Of a stretch of 64,000 nt of DNA, positions 61,951 to 64,000 are shown piece by piece. The first letter of the stretch is position 1. Every line of letters begins with the position of its first letter. The translations under genes and the position numbers were made by a program. The notes below the pieces were generated by a model. It was given only the letters and a program-made list of their open reading frames with translations. It was not told the origin of the DNA and ran no database searches. The DNA comes from CBDFKF01 sp965248765 (GTDB lineage: Bacteria > Pseudomonadota > Alphaproteobacteria > VGEJ01). The DNA is taken from contig CBDFKF010000003.1 in assembly GCA_965248765.1 (NCBI GenBank), positions 62,001 to 126,000 of the forward strand. Direction: 5' to 3'.

Positions 61951-64000
61951 ATGCCCCGGATCAGCGAAATGACCGACACGGTTTTCGATGGTGTAACCAA
62001 CCCGTATGTGCCGCCCGCAACGTTACGCATCCCCCCGGAACTGCAGTTACACCGCGACGGGCAGACCGACATCGATCCGGTCACCTACGAGGTCATCCGC
62101 CACAATCTGTGGAACATCAACGAAGAGCACGGGGCGACGATCCAACGTATCTCCGGATCGCCGGTGGCGATGTACGCCCTGGATCTCAACCCTTCGATCC
62201 TCACCGAGGATGCCGAGTTCGTCTATTTCGGGCCCTACATGCAGTACATGTCGGGCGTCACCGACACCCAGGTGAAGTGGATACTCGAGAACCGTGCGGA
62301 CAACCCGGGCATCCGTAATGGCGACATGTTCCTCGCCAACGATCCTTGGGTCGGCGCGGCGCACCAGATGGACGTCATGCTCATCTGTCCGGTGTTCCAT
62401 GAAGGCGTGCTGTTCTGCTGGACGACCAACTGCCTGCACCAATACGACATCGGCGGCATCACACCCGGCAGCTTCCGTCCGGCTGCGGAGAGCGCGTTCG
62501 ACGAGGGCATTTTGATTCCACCGGTGAAGATCATCGAAAACGGGACGATCCGGCGCGACATCGAAGATCTCTACCTCCGCTCATCGCGCCGCCCTGACAT
62601 GGTGGCGCTCGATTTCCGGGCTCAGATGGCTGGGAACGTGCGCGCCCGGGAGCGCGTCGAAACGCTGATTGCCCGCTACGGCGCATCCACCGTCAAGGGC
62701 GCGATGAGGAAGGTTGTCGACAACGCCGAGGTCGCCTTCCTCGACAAGATGCAGCGGCTGCATGACGGGACGTGGCAGGACCGGACCTATGTCGAGGCCT
62801 GTCGGCCCGGCGATCGCCGCACCCATAGGGTGGTGTTGACGGTACGCAAGGAAGGCGAGCGGCTGACTTTCGAGAATGAGGGGACGGCGCCCCAGGACGG
62901 GGCCATGAATGCCACCTACTCGGGTTGGCGCGGCTCGCTCATGGTCGCCATCAACGAGCTCCTGTGCTGGGACCAGAACTTCGCTATTGGCGGTGCCCTG
63001 CGGCACATCGACTTCGATCCGACGCCCGGCACTTTCACCTGCGCTCAGCACCCGGCTTCGGTCTCCACGGCGCCCGTACAAGCCATGGAGATATCCCTCT
63101 ACCCCGCTTACAACGCGCTCTCGAAGATGATCTACCCCGATCCGGAGATGCGGAAGGACATCATCTGCATCGGTGGCACGAGCCAGTGGCCGGCCACCAT
63201 CTTTCGCGGCATCGACCAGTGGGGCGAGCGCTACGGGTATGTGCTGATCGATCCGATCGGCGGCGCGATTGGGGCCTTCTCCAAGGCCGACGGCATCTCG
63301 ACCGGCGGTCAGGCGCACACGCCGATCTGCCTCCTACCCAACATCGAGCACACCGAGCAGACCTTTCCCCTGTTGTTCTTGTACCGCAAGGAGATTACTG
63401 ATTCGGGTGGTGCAGGTAAGTTCCGCGGCGGGTTGTCGGCCGAAAGCTGCTTCATTCCGCACAACACCGACCGGGTGGTGCAGGACACACTATCGTCCGG
63501 CAACGCGATCCCGACTTCGACGGGCGTTATGGGCGGCCATCCAGCCACCACGAACTCCTATACCTTCATCAAGGATTCGGACGTGCTGGCGCGGCTCGGT
63601 CGTCGCGAGATGCCGGAGGACGCCGCCGAGGCCGAGGGCGAGCACATTACACTCGGCCTGCGCGAACAAAACTTCGAGCAGTTTCCGAGTGACGTGTATG
63701 CAGTCTGTTGGACCGGCGGCGGTGGCTACGGCGATCCCTTCGATCGCGATCCGGCGCTTATCCAGGCGGACCTCGATAATCGCTCAATCTCGGCGGACGC
63801 GGCGCAGAGGATCTACGGTGCGGTTCTGAACGCGCGTGACGAGGTCGACGCCGAGGCCACAGCGACGCACCGCGCCGAGGTGCGCGCCGAGCGGGTGCGG
63901 CGCGACCATCGTCAAACCGCCGTCGCCGAGGGCGCGATCGTCATCGAAGCCACGGAGAACTTGCATATACGCCACAACGGCGGCGCTCTCACGGCCTCTT
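61951..64000 (+). CDS. hyuB: hydantoinase/oxoprolinase B subunit, cut by the window edge
   Basis: At least 683 aa from the ATG at 61951, with AAGGA 9 bases upstream; no stop before base 64000. The opening block DIDPVTYEVIRHNLW, then NGDMFLANDPWVGAAHQMD, FENEGTAPQDGAMNATYSG and GGGYGDPFDRDP near the end are the HyuB marks. With HyuA it opens hydantoin or 5-oxoproline rings with ATP, or acts as an acetone/acetophenone carboxylase-type subunit. It is 12 bases after hyuA. The visible part is already longer than most HyuB (about 520-600), so a fused or extended C-terminus may follow. Confidence 0.93.
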   Translation, partial: MPRISEMTDTVFDGVTNPYVPPATLRIPPELQLHRDGQTDIDPVTYEVIRHNLWNINEEHGATIQRISGSPVAMYALDLNPSILTEDAEFVYFGPYMQYMSGVTDTQVKWILENRADNPGIRNGDMFLANDPWVGAAHQMDVMLICPVFHEGVLFCWTTNCLHQYDIGGITPGSFRPAAESAFDEGILIPPVKIIENGTIRRDIEDLYLRSSRRPDMVALDFRAQMAGNVRARERVETLIARYGASTVKGAMRKVVDNAEVAFLDKMQRLHDGTWQDRTYVEACRPGDRRTHRVVLTVRKEGERLTFENEGTAPQDGAMNATYSGWRGSLMVAINELLCWDQNFAIGGALRHIDFDPTPGTFTCAQHPASVSTAPVQAMEISLYPAYNALSKMIYPDPEMRKDIICIGGTSQWPATIFRGIDQWGERYGYVLIDPIGGAIGAFSKADGISTGGQAHTPICLLPNIEHTEQTFPLLFLYRKEITDSGGAGKFRGGLSAESCFIPHNTDRVVQDTLSSGNAIPTSTGVMGGHPATTNSYTFIKDSDVLARLGRREMPEDAAEAEGEHITLGLREQNFEQFPSDVYAVCWTGGGGYGDPFDRDPALIQADLDNRSISADAAQRIYGAVLNARDEVDAEATATHRAEVRAERVRRDHRQTAVAEGAIVIEATENLHIRHNGGALTAS

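Overview
The window is about 64 kb of GC-rich DNA, most likely from an alphaproteobacterium (a Rhodospirillales- or Rhizobiales-like lineage). The signs are a SAM-II riboswitch in front of metZ, a fused trpE(G) with a Trp-codon leader peptide, apaG next to metZ, a SufU/SufT-type suf operon with an Rrf2 regulator, and many 4-base stop/start overlaps inside operons. Coding density is high. No phage, transposon or CRISPR array was seen, so this looks like chromosomal sequence rich in accessory catabolic and transport genes.

Bases 1-11553 (minus strand) hold a tandem array of GMC flavoprotein dehydrogenases: six complete copies and the start of a seventh that runs off the left edge. A gluconate-2-dehydrogenase subunit-3-like gene comes first in transcription order. 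Three small genes (VOC, NTF2-like, Dabb) sit among the copies. Every full GMC copy has a C-X5-C-X3-C motif of the kind that binds a [3Fe-4S] cluster in FAD glucose dehydrogenases. Just upstream on the same strand (11662-18625) lies a complete suf operon (Rrf2 regulator, sufBCDSUT, sufA) followed by the ferredoxin gene fdxA. The whole 18 kb therefore reads as iron-sulfur assembly leading into iron-sulfur flavoenzymes.

Bases 18729-22870 carry a 2OG-Fe(II)-oxygenase-like gene, a cobalamin-binding-type protein, and a divergent three-gene cobalt-type nitrile hydratase / thiocyanate hydrolase-like enzyme with a split beta subunit, then a glutamine amidotransferase and a VOC protein. Bases 22928-30043 (minus) are an ABC importer with a Tat-type binding protein, two permeases and two different ATPases, followed by a short core-MetE-like methyltransferase and an ArsR regulator. 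From 30261 come a cupin, an MscS channel, an ABC-2 permease, argD-argF, a lipoprotein, DUF488, an SDR and an ArgE-like deacetylase. Next is a TetR-MFP-RND efflux operon facing trkH, folE, apaG and metZ.

Bases 48665-53002 hold a radical SAM protein, tRNA-Gly(CCC), trpL-trpE(G) and two Dabb paralogues. The right end has an adenylate cyclase, a molybdenum hydroxylase operon (large, 2Fe-2S and FAD subunits), a fused tandem cupin related to the one at 30 kb, and hydantoinase/oxoprolinase genes hyuA (one frameshift) and hyuB (cut by the window edge). The parts most worth following up are the GMC array with its single small subunit, the cupin family in one- and two-domain forms, the split cobalt hydratase, the importer ATPase with a degenerate signature, and the two RNA-based controls on amino-acid genes.
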